A DNA stretch of 64,000 nucleotides from Chloroflexi bacterium CFX4. Its GTDB lineage: Bacteria > Chloroflexota > Anaerolineae > Aggregatilineales > UBA2796. The stretch is taken from positions 1-64,000 of the forward strand of contig QWHC01000007.1 in NCBI GenBank assembly GCA_021404685.1. The letters run 5' to 3'. Below, one piece after another: positions 45,360-54,784 of this stretch (position 1 is its first letter; each line of letters begins with the position of its first letter). The notes below the pieces were generated by a model. It had not been told where the DNA came from. It made no database searches and saw only the letters and a list, made by a program, of their open reading frames with translations. The position numbers and the translations under genes were made by a program.

Positions 45360-47009
45360 ATGATGAAACTTCGAGGGTGTTTGACATTTTTCGGGCGTGC
45401 GGCGGTGCTGATCGCCTTGCTGATCGGCGTGATTGTGCTGGCGAATGCAGCCTTAGGCAGCCTTCGTGAGCTAACCGCACGTGCCGAACGGCGCGCCCTG
45501 ATCGAACAGCACAGCACTGTTTTTCCCGGCACTGCCACCGCCGTGCAAGAAGGCAGGCTGAGCGTGCCGACTCCAACGCCGCTTGCCGCGCAGCTTGGCA
45601 CGGAATTAGGCGCAGTGCTGCCCGCCCGCTACATGCCGCCCGTTGCCCAACAAGGCAACTTCGCGCCGCCGCTGCTGCCAACCAACACGCGCCGCCCAAC
45701 CCGCACCCCTGATCCAAGCGCCTTCACGCCCACGCCCGAACCAAGCCCAACCGCGCCGCTTGCCACCAGCACCTTGCCGCGTGTGCCAGTGCGTGAGACC
45801 TGCACCGACCGCCCTCAACCGACGGCAATCCCTGCCCGTGCGCCGCGCCTGCGCTCTGAAGATGACATCTTGAACATCATCTTGTTGGGCAGCGATGACG
45901 ATTTGCAGCCGAACGAACCCTCCTTCCGCACCGATACGATGGTGATCGTCTCTATCAACCGCACCGTTGGCAGTGTGGCAATGCTCAGCTTGCCGCGTGA
46001 TCTATACATTTGCATCCCACAGCTTGGAATGCAGCGCCTCAACGTTGCCTATGGCTGGGGCGAGTCGGTTGGATGGTCGCCAGGCGGCGGCTTTGGCTTG
46101 CTGCAAGAGACGATCCTCTACAACTTTGGCATTCCCATTCACTTCTATGCACGGGTCAGCTTCATCGGTTTCCGCCAAATCATTGATACGCTGGGTGGCA
46201 TTAATGTGGCGGTCGAATGTCCAATGATTGACCAACTGCGCTTCACCGGGCAGTACGATGCACAGCAAACGCCCATCTACGCGCCCTATACCCTTGATGT
46301 CGGCTACTACCGCATGGATGGCTCGTTAGCGCTGTGGTATGCACGGGTGCGCCAACGCCTGAGCGACTTTGACCGCAACCGCCGCCAACAGCAGATTTTG
46401 CGCGCCATCTGGCGGGAAGCATTAGCGCAAGGCTTGTTGCAGAAGGCACCCGAACTCTGGGGGCAGGCAAGCGGCATCGTCACCACCAACCTGCAACTGC
46501 CCGATATTCTTGGCTTGCTGCCTTTTGCCCTGAACCTGACGCCAGAGAACATTCGCGGCTATCAGCTAATCGGCGGGCGCGAGACAAGCTCTTGGACGAC
46601 GCCAGCCGGCGAGAACGTGCAAATTCCCGCCGACTTGATGTTCGAGACGCTCCGCCAATTCTACACGCCACCCACGCGCAACCGCCTGACCCGTGACGTT
46701 GGCAGCATTGAGGTGATCAACGGCTCGCCCAAGCCCAACTATGATTTGGTGGCAGTTGATCTGCTGGGTTGGGAAGGCTTTCGGGCAGTGGCACGCGGTC
46801 AGGGCGAGGCGGTTGCCCAAACCGTGATCTATGACTACACCGGCGCCGCTTCGCCGCAAGTGCTGCAAGAGATGCGCCGCATCCTCAATATCCGTGCAGA
46901 TCGCATTATCAGCCAGCCCGACCCGAACCGTACCGTAGATTTCCGCGTCGTGCTGGGCGCCGATTACGTCTCGTGCAGCGCGGCGGGCTTTGGCACACGG
47001 GTGAACTAG
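45360..47009 (+). CDS. LytR-CpsA-Psr (LCP) wall-polymer ligase
   Basis: A 549-residue anchored extracytoplasmic enzyme. A transmembrane helix (about 13-33) is followed by a Pro/Thr-rich stalk (about 65-160). The LCP domain (about 165-400) shows NIILLGSDDD, FRTDTMVIVSIN, SLPRDLYICIP and the Arg cluster DFDRNRRQQQIL near 338-350. A C-terminal LytR_C-like domain begins about 440 (GSIEVINGSPKPNYD). LCP enzymes transfer lipid-linked polymers such as teichoic acids or polysaccharides to peptidoglycan or proteins. The long Pro/Thr stalk suggests a thick envelope. ATGs at 45360 and 45363 are equally possible. Confidence 0.95.
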   Translation: MMKLRGCLTFFGRAAVLIALLIGVIVLANAALGSLRELTARAERRALIEQHSTVFPGTATAVQEGRLSVPTPTPLAAQLGTELGAVLPARYMPPVAQQGNFAPPLLPTNTRRPTRTPDPSAFTPTPEPSPTAPLATSTLPRVPVRETCTDRPQPTAIPARAPRLRSEDDILNIILLGSDDDLQPNEPSFRTDTMVIVSINRTVGSVAMLSLPRDLYICIPQLGMQRLNVAYGWGESVGWSPGGGFGLLQETILYNFGIPIHFYARVSFIGFRQIIDTLGGINVAVECPMIDQLRFTGQYDAQQTPIYAPYTLDVGYYRMDGSLALWYARVRQRLSDFDRNRRQQQILRAIWREALAQGLLQKAPELWGQASGIVTTNLQLPDILGLLPFALNLTPENIRGYQLIGGRETSSWTTPAGENVQIPADLMFETLRQFYTPPTRNRLTRDVGSIEVINGSPKPNYDLVAVDLLGWEGFRAVARGQGEAVAQTVIYDYTGAASPQVLQEMRRILNIRADRIISQPDPNRTVDFRVVLGADYVSCSAAGFGTRVN

Positions 47010-47021
47010 GTGATGTGTATG

Positions 47022-47043
47022 TGGGCGGGATATGTCTCGCCCA
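47022..47043 (+). terminator. Weak hairpin after the LCP gene
   Basis: TGGGCGGGA pairs with TCTCGCCCA with one G-U pair and a 4-nt loop, 13 bp after the stop. There is no T-run. Confidence 0.4.
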
Positions 47044-47172
47044 TATGGAGTGAAACGCAGCTTTTGTAGACTAGGTCTACTACCTGTTTGCCGTGTCTGA
47101 GCAGACTCACCGTTGACTGTAATGGTGTATCTCGCTATCTTTAACCTACTTGCATTGATTGGAGGCTGTGGG

Positions 47173-47427
47173 ATGTCTTTGGTTATCGAACCGACTGCGG
47201 CAGATGTCCTCTCCGACTTTTTGAGCAGCGCGCCAAGTTTAACTGCCATTGCTGAATATCGCTTACCTGAAACCTTGCAAGAGCGCGCTCATCTACTGCT
47301 CGAAAAACAGCGTGATGGCACACTTTCCGAGTCAGAACGTGCTGAAATAGATGCCTTCCGCCATGTTGACCACCTATTGACACTGGTCAAGGCAAAGGCG
47401 CGCCTTCGGTTGAAAGCAGGTGCATGA
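47173..47427 (+). CDS. Small protein encoded with an HNH nuclease
   Basis: 84 residues, all helical and charged (EPTAADVLSDFL, LQERAHLLLEKQRDGTLSESERAEIDAFRHVDHLL, then a basic end). The ATG at 47173 has GGAGG seven bases upstream; an upstream hydrophobic extension in frame is rejected. Its stop overlaps the HNH gene start by four bases (ATGA). Small helical proteins of this kind, ahead of a stand-alone HNH gene, recur in cyanobacteria and Chloroflexota as I recall; the pair may be toxin-antitoxin-like, but that is unproven. Confidence 0.75.
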   Translation: MSLVIEPTAADVLSDFLSSAPSLTAIAEYRLPETLQERAHLLLEKQRDGTLSESERAEIDAFRHVDHLLTLVKAKARLRLKAGA

Positions 47428-47858
47428 GCAGAACATACATCGCGGCAGCACTGCGCCGAGAAGTGATTGAGCGAGCAGGCAGTTGTTGTGAATATTGCCG
47501 CACACGCGCAGACGACCGTGCGCTAGATTTTGCTATTGATCATGTGATTGCCGAAAAACATGGTGGTCTCACGCAGGCGGACAACTTATGTTTAAGCTGT
47601 TATTGGTGTAATAGCTACAAAGGTAGCGATCTGAGTTCAGTGGATTGGGAAGCAGATAGCGCGATTGTGCCACTTTTCAATCCACGTTCGCAAGTGTGGA
47701 ATGATCATTTTCAATTGATAGGTGTTCGGCTGGTAGGTGTAACGGCACACGATCGTGTGCCGATTGCACTGCTGCGCTTGAACGCCGTAGAACGCCTTAA
47801 AGAGCGTGAGTTGTTGCTAATGCTTGGCACTTATCCATGCCTTAGCGCCTCGCAGTAA
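47424..47858 (+). CDS. Stand-alone HNH endonuclease
   Basis: A 144-residue HNH protein. The zinc cysteines are in CCEYCRTRADD (residues about 21-31), with the catalytic His in AIDHVIAEKHGG near 40-52, the Asn in ADNLCLSCYWCN and Lys/Asp-rich sequence after it. The C-terminal half (about 75-144) is helical and probably binds DNA. It differs from the R-M nuclease at 6335 in having no partner methylase, so it is not simply restriction. Translated with the 84-residue protein upstream. Target unknown. Confidence 0.88.
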   Translation: MSRTYIAAALRREVIERAGSCCEYCRTRADDRALDFAIDHVIAEKHGGLTQADNLCLSCYWCNSYKGSDLSSVDWEADSAIVPLFNPRSQVWNDHFQLIGVRLVGVTAHDRVPIALLRLNAVERLKERELLLMLGTYPCLSASQ

Positions 47859-47899
47859 CGGTGTGCCAACCATAGGGCAATCTATTTCACCGATGAGCG

Positions 47900-47905
47900 T
47901 ATAAT
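47900..47905 (+). promoter_or_regulatory. Possible -10 box
   Basis: TATAAT within GCGTATAATAG, 33 bp before the acetyltransferase ATG. No convincing -35. Confidence 0.35.
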
Positions 47906-47937
47906 AGCTCCCTTGACCCGCCGCGATCACCTACGCT

Positions 47938-48462
47938 ATGCTTAGCCGCACGCAGTTTAGAAAGGCTTTCCCAGTGACACCCATCACCTTAAATTTTAGC
48001 GTGCGGCGCGCCGCGCCCAGCGATGCCGCACGCATGACAGCCATTTGGCTCGAAGCGGCAGAGGCATTCGTCAAGGCGGATACGCGTGTGCGCTTGGCAG
48101 AAGACCCCGCGGCGCTGTGGCAAGCCGCCCTTGAAACATGGTTCACGCGGGCGGATATGGCGCTTTTTGTGGCAGTAGACGAGACCGAGACGGTGATCGC
48201 CTACATCATTGGCGAATGCGTGCCGAACGCGCCTGCCTTTTTGCCACAGCGCTACGGCATCGTGCGCGATCTCGCGGTGGATTATCACGCCAAGAGCGGA
48301 CGGCTTGGGCGCGAACTGCTGGCAGCACTGCGCGCCTGGTTTGCCGAAGAAGGCATCACGCAGCTTGAGGTGCGTGTGCCATACCGCCACCCGGTGGCTC
48401 AGGCGTTTTGGCGGGCGTTGGGTGCGCGCAAAACTGCCGACCAACTGTGGCTGAAGGTGTGA
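47938..48462 (+). CDS. GNAT-family N-acetyltransferase
   Basis: Up to 174 residues. The GNAT core is seen as FSVRRAAPSDAARMTAIWLEA (beta-1/alpha-1), ALFVAVDETETVIAYIIGE (strands 2-4) and VRDLAVDYHAKSGRLGRELLAALRAWF. The acetyl-CoA loop Q/R-x-x-G-x-G/A is read as AKSGRLGREL (about residues 121-130). YRHPVAQAFWRALG is the usual end. Family members acetylate amines of small molecules, peptides or antibiotics; nothing indicates which. A GTG at 47974 with AAAGG upstream is an equally good start and would trim 12 residues. Its stop precedes the next gene by eight bases. Confidence 0.9.
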   Translation: MLSRTQFRKAFPVTPITLNFSVRRAAPSDAARMTAIWLEAAEAFVKADTRVRLAEDPAALWQAALETWFTRADMALFVAVDETETVIAYIIGECVPNAPAFLPQRYGIVRDLAVDYHAKSGRLGRELLAALRAWFAEEGITQLEVRVPYRHPVAQAFWRALGARKTADQLWLKV

Positions 48463-48469
48463 GGTTGCC

Positions 48470-49474
48470 GTGATCGGACGCTTTATCGCATGGCTTGGCA
48501 CAGGGCGCGCACGCTTCATCTTTGGTCTGCTGGCGATCACAGGCTTGCTCAGCCTGATGTTGAATGCGGTTCAGCCACCAGAGGCATGGATTCCTACCGC
48601 GCAAACAGCGCTGGCAGCCCTCTTTTTGGTCGGCGCGGCGATTGCGGTCATCACGCGCTTTGACGGACAAGAACGCCGCCAAATCCTGATCCTGATCGCG
48701 CCTGCACTCGGTGCGCTGATTCTCGGCTTGTTTGTGCCGCAGTGGTTTGCGGCGTTGGCAGTCGTTGCGGCGGGCTGGATTGTCGTGGCGCTCATTGCAG
48801 GGCGCGCTGGCGTGCGCCGCGAGTATCAGCGCGCCATCAAGCTGATGCGGAAGGGCGACTATGATCAGGCGATTGCCATCATCAGCGATCTGATCAAGGC
48901 GGAGCCAGATCACGCCGATCACCGCCGTTTCCGCGCCGATCTGTATCGGCTTTCGGGCAATTTGCGAAAGGCGCGCACAGACTATGAGAAGGTCGTTGCG
49001 CTCTCGCCCGATTCAGGCGTTGGCTATAACGGCTTGGCAGAGGTCTACCTGCAAGAGGGTAACTATGAGCGCGCCTTTGAATATGGCTTGAAGGCACACG
49101 CCCTAGAGCCGAATCACTGGGTCGCTGCCTACAATCTGGGCATGATCGCGGATCGGCTTGGCAAGTGGACGGAGTCCATTGACTATTTGAAGCGTGCGTT
49201 GATCGCCAAAGTGCCAGATAGTCGGCATCGCCTGCTCACCTATCTGTGGCTGACACGCGCCTACCTGTACACCGATGAGGAACAAGGCGCGGCAGAAGGG
49301 CTTGCCGCCTTGCAAAGCGAAAAGCGCGGTCTGCGCGAATGGCAGATCATCTTCAGCAGTGAGCAGGCGTCCATTTTGCGGAAGGTGCTGAGCGAGGATG
49401 TGGCACTGGCAGAGCAGCTTGCCGAGTCTGATCAGGATGCCGCGCTTGATCTCTTGCGTAGCAAACGCGGCTGA
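48470..49474 (+). CDS. Membrane protein with cytoplasmic TPR domain
   Basis: A 334-residue protein that starts with GTG (GAGG lies five bases before). Three or four hydrophobic helices occupy about 10-115. They are followed by three or four tetratricopeptide repeats from about 120 (YQRAIKLMRKGDYDQAIAIISDLIKAEPDHADH, then LRKARTDYEKVVALSPDSGVGYNGLAEVYLQEG and EYGLKAHALEPNHWVAAYNLG in outline). TPRs bind partner proteins. The C-terminal 60 residues are helical without repeats. Likely an envelope-associated scaffold; the partner is unknown. It follows the acetyltransferase by 7 bp. Confidence 0.85.
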   Translation: MIGRFIAWLGTGRARFIFGLLAITGLLSLMLNAVQPPEAWIPTAQTALAALFLVGAAIAVITRFDGQERRQILILIAPALGALILGLFVPQWFAALAVVAAGWIVVALIAGRAGVRREYQRAIKLMRKGDYDQAIAIISDLIKAEPDHADHRRFRADLYRLSGNLRKARTDYEKVVALSPDSGVGYNGLAEVYLQEGNYERAFEYGLKAHALEPNHWVAAYNLGMIADRLGKWTESIDYLKRALIAKVPDSRHRLLTYLWLTRAYLYTDEEQGAAEGLAALQSEKRGLREWQIIFSSEQASILRKVLSEDVALAEQLAESDQDAALDLLRSKRG

Positions 49475-49486
49475 GTGCGGCGTATA

Positions 49487-49870
49487 TTAGTCGAAAATAT
49501 CGAACAGTTCGCCTAGGAAGCCCTTCTTCTTCCCGCGTGAGCGGTCATCTTCACGGCGGAAGCGCTCAGGGCGGTAGTCATCATCATCGTCATCATCGTA
49601 GCGGCGTGCTGCTTCGGTGCGGCGGCGCTCAGCGAAATCGCGTTCAAGGTCAAGTACATCAGGGGCAGGGATGCCGCGCTTTGCCTTTGGCGGCGGCTCG
49701 CTGTAGGGCATCTCAAGCGCTGTGGCGGCTGCCGTGTCGGCGCGCTCAATCAGCTTATCCAGTTCGCCGCGATCTAGCCAGACGCCGCGGCATTTCGGGC
49801 AGTAGTCAATCTCAACGCCAGCGCGTTCCGTAATCCTCAGTTCGACTGTCAGACAGACAGGGCATTGCAT
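49487..49870 (-). CDS. Zinc-ribbon (zf-TFIIB-like) protein
   Basis: 127 residues. The zinc ribbon is CPVC (residues 3-6) paired with CPKC (near 24-27) and is followed by RGVWLDRGELDKLIERA, the defining sequence of the small zf-TFIIB family. The middle is Pro/Lys-rich, then a Glu/Arg helix and an Asp run (DDDDDDDYRPERF). A Lys-rich segment leads to a hydrophobic FLGELFDIF end. Function unknown; family members are small nucleic-acid- or protein-binding factors. Confidence 0.88.
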   Translation of the reverse strand: MQCPVCLTVELRITERAGVEIDYCPKCRGVWLDRGELDKLIERADTAAATALEMPYSEPPPKAKRGIPAPDVLDLERDFAERRRTEAARRYDDDDDDDYRPERFRREDDRSRGKKKGFLGELFDIFD

Positions 49871-50132
49871 TCTCAGTCACTCCAGAACAGTAAATACCAT
49901 GATGGTACATAGATTTTAAGATAAACGTCTGAAAAATAGCCCCCTAAAAATCGGGGATTCAAGGGCTGTCTGCAACGGCGTGTTTCCTTTGAAAATCGGC
50001 AAGCCCTGCCTGAACGAATTTTGACGGTGCGCGCACCTTCGCCCCGCCTCTAGCACGTTCGTGCTACCCAACCGCCCTGACTTGCGTTAAAATTGCGCTA
50101 TATCGCCCTAACCTGATTCAAAAAGTACGCCT

Positions 50133-52019
50133 ATGACTTTCGCGCCTTCTGAACATTTGCAGGCAATCTTAAAGAACTTGCCGCACAAACCCGGCTGCTA
50201 TCTGATGAAAAATGCGGATGGCACCATCATCTATATTGGCAAGGCTATAGACCTGCACAACCGCGTTCGCAGCTACTTCGACAACGGGGTTTTTGATCCC
50301 AAAACGTTGCGCCTCCGCGAAGAGATCGCGCACATTGATTTTATTGTGCTGCCCACGGAAATTGCCGCGCTGCACACTGAATATCACCTGATCCGTCAGC
50401 ACCAACCGCGCTACAACGTGCGCTTCAAAGACGATAAGAAATATCCCTATATTGCGGTGCGTTGGGCGGAAGATTTTCCGCGTGTGGAGATCACCCGCCG
50501 CATGGAGCAGGATGGCTCGCGCTATTTCGGACCCTACACCTCCGCGTGGAGCGTGCGCGAGACGTTGGACGTGCTGCGCCGCGCCTTTCCCTACCTCACT
50601 TGTGATCGCCAAATCACGGGCAAAGATGAACGTGCCTGCCTCTACTATGATATTAAGCTGTGCAATGCGCCCTGCATTGGCAAGGTGAACCGTGAGGAAT
50701 ACCGCGCCAACTTGCAAGGGTTGATGGATTTCCTCAGCGGGCAGAGCGATGCGATCATTCGCCAATTGCGCGCCGAGATGAACGAGGCTGCCGAGTCGCT
50801 GCAATTTGAGCGTGCCGCTGCCCTGCGCGACAGACTGAAGGCGATGGAGCGCGTCGTAGAGCGGCAAAAAATCGTGTTCCCTGCCAATGTGGATCAAGAC
50901 GTGATCGCCTTTGCCCAAGAGAAGACGGATACCTGTGTGCAGGTGTTGTTCATTCGCGGCGGACGCCTGATCGGGCGCGAACATTTCATGCTGGATGGCG
51001 CTGATGAAACTGACTCCACCGAAATTCTGCGCCAGTTTGTGCTGCAATTCTATGAGAACGCCGCCAACCTGCCCAACGAGGTGCTGTTGCCCGAAGAAGT
51101 GGCAGAAGCGCAGCTTCTGGAGCAGTGGCTGCGCGATAAACGCGGCGGCAAAAAGGTAGCGTTGACGGTGCCACAGCGCGGCAGCAAGGCTGAACTGGTG
51201 CGGATCGCCCTTGAAAACGCCCAAGAGACGCTGACCATGCTGCGCGCTCAGTGGGCAAGCGATACCAACAAGCAAACTGAGGCGATTGCCGAACTGCAAG
51301 CGGCGCTCAGCTTGCCTGTGCCGCCCAGCCGCATTGAGTGTTTTGACATCTCGACCTTGCAAGGCACAGCCACCGTTGCCAGCCGCGTTGTGTTTGTGCA
51401 AGGCGTGGCGCGCAAGGCAGAATACCGCAAGTTCAACATCAAGACGGTTGCCACATCGGGCGAACCGAACGACTTTCAGGCGATGCGCGAGGCACTGACG
51501 CGGCGCTTTCAGCGCTATGCGGATGCTATCAGCGGCGAGTTGGGCGTAACAGCGCCCGGCAAGAAGGGCGATGATGAGACGTGGCGCTTGCTGCCCGATC
51601 TGCTCATTGTGGATGGCGGCAAGGGGCAGCTTGGCGTGGCGGTGGAGGTGCTGAAACAGTTTCACCTGTTCGGGCAGGTGCCAGTCTGTGGGCTTGCCAA
51701 GCAGGAAGAAGAAATCTTCTTGCCAGATCGGGTGCATTCGGTGCTGCTGCCGCGCCGTTCGCAAGCGCTCTTTATGGTGCAGCGCGTCCGTGATGAGGCG
51801 CACCGCTTTGCCATCACTGCCAATCGGCAGCAGCGCGCTAAAAAGGGCGTGGTCAGCCGCTTGGAGAGCGTTCACGGCATTGGCGCGGCAAAGCGTAAGG
51901 CGCTCTTGAACGCCTTTGATAAGGACATTGATAAAATCCGTGCGGCAAGCATCGAGGAACTCATGCAGGTGAAAGGCATCACACGCCAATTGGCAGAGCT
52001 GATCAAAGCCAGCCTTTAG
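50133..52019 (+). CDS. uvrC: Excinuclease ABC subunit C
   Basis: A 628-residue nucleotide-excision-repair nuclease of normal length. The GIY-YIG domain is at the start (GCYLMK at 21 and IIYIGKA at 32-38) and makes the 3' incision. The UVR motif is in EMNEAAESLQFERAAALRDRL near 215-235 and binds UvrB. The RNase H-like half carries FDISTLQG near 402 and LLIVDGGKGQLGVA near 489 and makes the 5' incision. Two helix-hairpin-helix motifs finish the protein (ESVHGIGAAKRKAL, MQVKGITRQLAELI). No ribosome-binding site precedes the ATG. uvrA and uvrB are not here. Confidence 0.98.
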   Translation: MTFAPSEHLQAILKNLPHKPGCYLMKNADGTIIYIGKAIDLHNRVRSYFDNGVFDPKTLRLREEIAHIDFIVLPTEIAALHTEYHLIRQHQPRYNVRFKDDKKYPYIAVRWAEDFPRVEITRRMEQDGSRYFGPYTSAWSVRETLDVLRRAFPYLTCDRQITGKDERACLYYDIKLCNAPCIGKVNREEYRANLQGLMDFLSGQSDAIIRQLRAEMNEAAESLQFERAAALRDRLKAMERVVERQKIVFPANVDQDVIAFAQEKTDTCVQVLFIRGGRLIGREHFMLDGADETDSTEILRQFVLQFYENAANLPNEVLLPEEVAEAQLLEQWLRDKRGGKKVALTVPQRGSKAELVRIALENAQETLTMLRAQWASDTNKQTEAIAELQAALSLPVPPSRIECFDISTLQGTATVASRVVFVQGVARKAEYRKFNIKTVATSGEPNDFQAMREALTRRFQRYADAISGELGVTAPGKKGDDETWRLLPDLLIVDGGKGQLGVAVEVLKQFHLFGQVPVCGLAKQEEEIFLPDRVHSVLLPRRSQALFMVQRVRDEAHRFAITANRQQRAKKGVVSRLESVHGIGAAKRKALLNAFDKDIDKIRAASIEELMQVKGITRQLAELIKASL

Positions 52020-52112
52020 CCAAGTTGCCGCCTAGCGGGTTTGACCAACTGCCGCAAGGCGTGTATGCTTAGGACGATTTTTTGCCCAAGCCTGAGATAG
52101 GACACTTCATCC

Positions 52113-53036
52113 ATGCAATCAACGCAAACGCTGCGTGGTGCGCTGTATGGCATCACGGCAGCGGCACTCTGGGGCGCGATGTTCGTCGTAAGCGACGCGA
52201 TGATGAAAGTTATCCCACCCTTAACGCTGCTGAGCATTCGGCTTGGCATCGCCGCTCTGATGTTTATCGGCATTGTGGCGGCACAAGGCAAGCTGCGCCT
52301 GCCGCGCCGCGCTGCGCTGCACCTCATGCTGCTCGGCGTGCTAGGCTTTGGCATGAGCGTCGGCTTGCAATTTGTGGGTACGGCGCTTTCGTCTGCCATC
52401 AATGGTTCAGTCATCACCAGTGCCTCACCCGCTTTTATTGTGTTGTTTGCGTGGCTGCTGCTGCGCGAACCACTCACGCCGCTTAAGCTGATCTCAGGTG
52501 CGGTGGCAACGCTCGGCGTGCTGATTATCCTAGACTTATCGCAGTTTGCGCTGGGTGTGGGTGATACGCAGCGCTTTATCGGGGATGTTGCGCTGGGCAT
52601 CGCGGCGGTGGGCTGGGGCGCCTATTCGGTGCTGATTCGGCGTGCTTCAACGCACTTTAGCACGCCCGTGATCACCACTTATGCCCTGATCGGCGGCTTT
52701 GTGTTCTGCGCGCCTATCGCGGTACTGGAACTGCGTGAGACAGCCCTGCCAGCACCCACCTTCGAGATTTTGGCGGGCATCTTCTTTCTGAGCGTGATTG
52801 TGATGGGCGGCGCCAACTACCTGTGGAACCGCGCCTTTGCCTTGGTGGAGGCAAGCGTTGCCTCGCTCTTTTTCTTTGCCCAGCCGTTGGTTGGTGCGCT
52901 GCTCTCGAACTGGCTGCTTGGGCAGCCCATCACGCGGGAACTGGTCATTGGCGCGGCGCTGATTGTGATCGGCGTGCTGTTGGCGCTCCAGAGTGAACGG
53001 CGCATCCAAGCGGCGGCGCGTGCTGCCCAAACTTAA
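52113..53036 (+). CDS. EamA/DMT-family transporter
   Basis: A 307-residue membrane protein with ten predicted helices in two five-helix EamA repeats (about 8-140 and 150-295). Visible marks are the first-repeat FVVSDAMMKVIPPLTLLSIRLG and WLLLREPLTPLKLISGAVATLGVLI, and the second-repeat LVGALLSNWLLGQPITRELVIGA. Drug/metabolite transporters export metabolites, amino acids or nucleobases, but substrate cannot be told from sequence. AGGA lies about ten bases before the ATG. Monocistronic. Confidence 0.95.
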   Translation: MQSTQTLRGALYGITAAALWGAMFVVSDAMMKVIPPLTLLSIRLGIAALMFIGIVAAQGKLRLPRRAALHLMLLGVLGFGMSVGLQFVGTALSSAINGSVITSASPAFIVLFAWLLLREPLTPLKLISGAVATLGVLIILDLSQFALGVGDTQRFIGDVALGIAAVGWGAYSVLIRRASTHFSTPVITTYALIGGFVFCAPIAVLELRETALPAPTFEILAGIFFLSVIVMGGANYLWNRAFALVEASVASLFFFAQPLVGALLSNWLLGQPITRELVIGAALIVIGVLLALQSERRIQAAARAAQT

Positions 53037-53175
53037 GCGCAACGTGATTTTTGTAATGCTGCTTTAATGCCTTCCTGCATTGCTATTTAACATAGATTGC
53101 CGTATAGTGTCCTTGTGAAACACTGCACTTTCTTACAAGCACTTTCTGAAAATATAGTGTGAGGTATCGCCAAAC

Positions 53176-54591
53176 ATGCCATCTATCGGAACAATCGCAC
53201 AGCCGCTGCGCGTCGCCATCATCGGATCGGGACCGTCGGGCTTCTATGCAGCCGAGCATCTTCTGAAGCAGATGCAACTTGTTATTGAGCTTGATATGTA
53301 TGACCGTTTACCTACACCTTATGGCTTGGTACGCGGTGGTGTTGCGCCTGATCATCCGAAGATCAAGAGCGTGACAAAGGTCTATGAGAAGATCGCAGCA
53401 CACCCTAACTTCCGCTTCTTTGGCAATGTGGAGATCGGGCGCGACCTAACACACGCCGATCTGACCGCACACTACCACGCTGTGATCTATGCTGTTGGCG
53501 CGCAATCGGATCGGCGAATGGGCATTCCCGGTGAGGATTTAGCCGGCAGCCATGCCGCCACCGAATTTGTCGGTTGGTATAACGCCCATCCCGATTACCG
53601 CGATCTGCATTTCGACCTCTCGCAAGAGAGCGTCGCTGTGATTGGCAACGGCAACGTGGCGATGGATGTGGCACGCATCCTTGCCAGCACGCCTGAAGAA
53701 CTGCACCAGACCGATATTGCCGATTATGCGCTAGAAGCGCTGCGTAACAGCCGCGTAAAGCATATCTACATGCTTGGTCGGCGCGGACCTGCACAGGCTG
53801 CCTACACCAACCCTGAGCTGAAAGAACTCGGTGAACTGGCGGATGCCGATGTGGTGGTCAGCCTGGAAGACGCCACCCTTGATCCGCTCAGCGAGGCTTG
53901 GCTGGCAGATTCGGGCGATAATATGGCGCGTAAGAATGTTGCACTGCTGCAAAGCTACGCGCAGCGCGGCGTGCGCGGCAAAGCGCGCCAAATTCATATG
54001 CACTTCCTCGTCTCGCCTGTGGAGCTACTCGGCACGCGGCGCGTTGAAGCCATCAAGCTGGTGCGGAATGTGCTGCAACCTGCCAGCGATGGTTCGCTGC
54101 GCCCGAAGGCAACTGAGGAAACCTACACGATCCCGGTTGGCTTGGTCTTCCGCAGCATCGGCTACAAAGGCGTAGCGCTGCCCGACCTGCCCTTTGATGA
54201 GAAAAACGGCGTTATTCCCAATGATCAAGGGCGCGTGCTGGCAGAAGGACACCCTTTGCGCGGCGTCTACTGCACGGGCTGGATCAAGCGCGGTCCGACG
54301 GGCATCATCGGCACCAATAAGCCTGATTCGGTGGAGACAGTCAATAAATTGATCGAAGACTTGCCAAACCTGCCCGAACTGTCGTCCGAGAATGCCGCAC
54401 GCGAGACGATCTTAGCGCTGATGGCAAGCCGCCGTGTGGCATACATCACCTTCAGCGATTGGCAGCGCCTTGATCAGGCGGAAATTGCCAATGGGCAAGC
54501 AGTGGGACGCCCGCGCCTGAAGTTCAGCCGCATCTCGGAGATGCTGGCGGTTATTGAGGCACACAAAGGCGAGCAAGTCTCGGCGGACTAA
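53176..54591 (+). CDS. Ferredoxin/adrenodoxin-NADP reductase (FprA-type)
   Basis: A 471-residue flavoprotein of the adrenodoxin-reductase family. The FAD-binding start is VAIIGSGPSGFYAAEHLL, followed by DRLPTPYGLVRGGVAPDHPKIKSV, a hallmark of this family. The NADP-binding segment is VIGNGNVAMDVARIL. IKRGPTGIIGTNKPDSVETV is the C-terminal FAD/Glu segment. It passes electrons from NADPH to ferredoxin, for P450 or Fe-S enzymes. FprA in mycobacteria serves P450s, so it is a plausible partner for the P450 at 38186 although they are not linked. A strong terminator follows. Confidence 0.95.
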   Translation: MPSIGTIAQPLRVAIIGSGPSGFYAAEHLLKQMQLVIELDMYDRLPTPYGLVRGGVAPDHPKIKSVTKVYEKIAAHPNFRFFGNVEIGRDLTHADLTAHYHAVIYAVGAQSDRRMGIPGEDLAGSHAATEFVGWYNAHPDYRDLHFDLSQESVAVIGNGNVAMDVARILASTPEELHQTDIADYALEALRNSRVKHIYMLGRRGPAQAAYTNPELKELGELADADVVVSLEDATLDPLSEAWLADSGDNMARKNVALLQSYAQRGVRGKARQIHMHFLVSPVELLGTRRVEAIKLVRNVLQPASDGSLRPKATEETYTIPVGLVFRSIGYKGVALPDLPFDEKNGVIPNDQGRVLAEGHPLRGVYCTGWIKRGPTGIIGTNKPDSVETVNKLIEDLPNLPELSSENAARETILALMASRRVAYITFSDWQRLDQAEIANGQAVGRPRLKFSRISEMLAVIEAHKGEQVSAD

Positions 54592-54612
54592 GGATTGCAC
54601 GCCTTCCGTGAA

Positions 54613-54646
54613 AAGACGCCCATGCCAAAGTGTGCATGGGCGTCTT
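54613..54646 (+). terminator. Terminator after the ferredoxin reductase gene
   Basis: AAGACGCCCATGC pairs with GCATGGGCGTCTT (13 bp, 8-nt loop), followed by CATTTC. A strong stem. Confidence 0.85.
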
Positions 54647-54784
54647 CATTTCAGCGCCATAAGATTCGCCGCTTGACATTGATCGGCGCACAGGTCACAC
54701 TTAATATCAGACAATGCCACCCATTCTCAAAACAATCAGGATGCACGGCGCCCTGATGCTTACTGGAAAGGAGTGTTTCCGCAC

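Noticed and set aside
50169..51989. Long minus-strand frame of about 606 codons opposite uvrC
   Set aside because: It is the antisense shadow of uvrC, which has all family motifs; the antisense product is Gln/His/Leu-rich with no recognised sequence.
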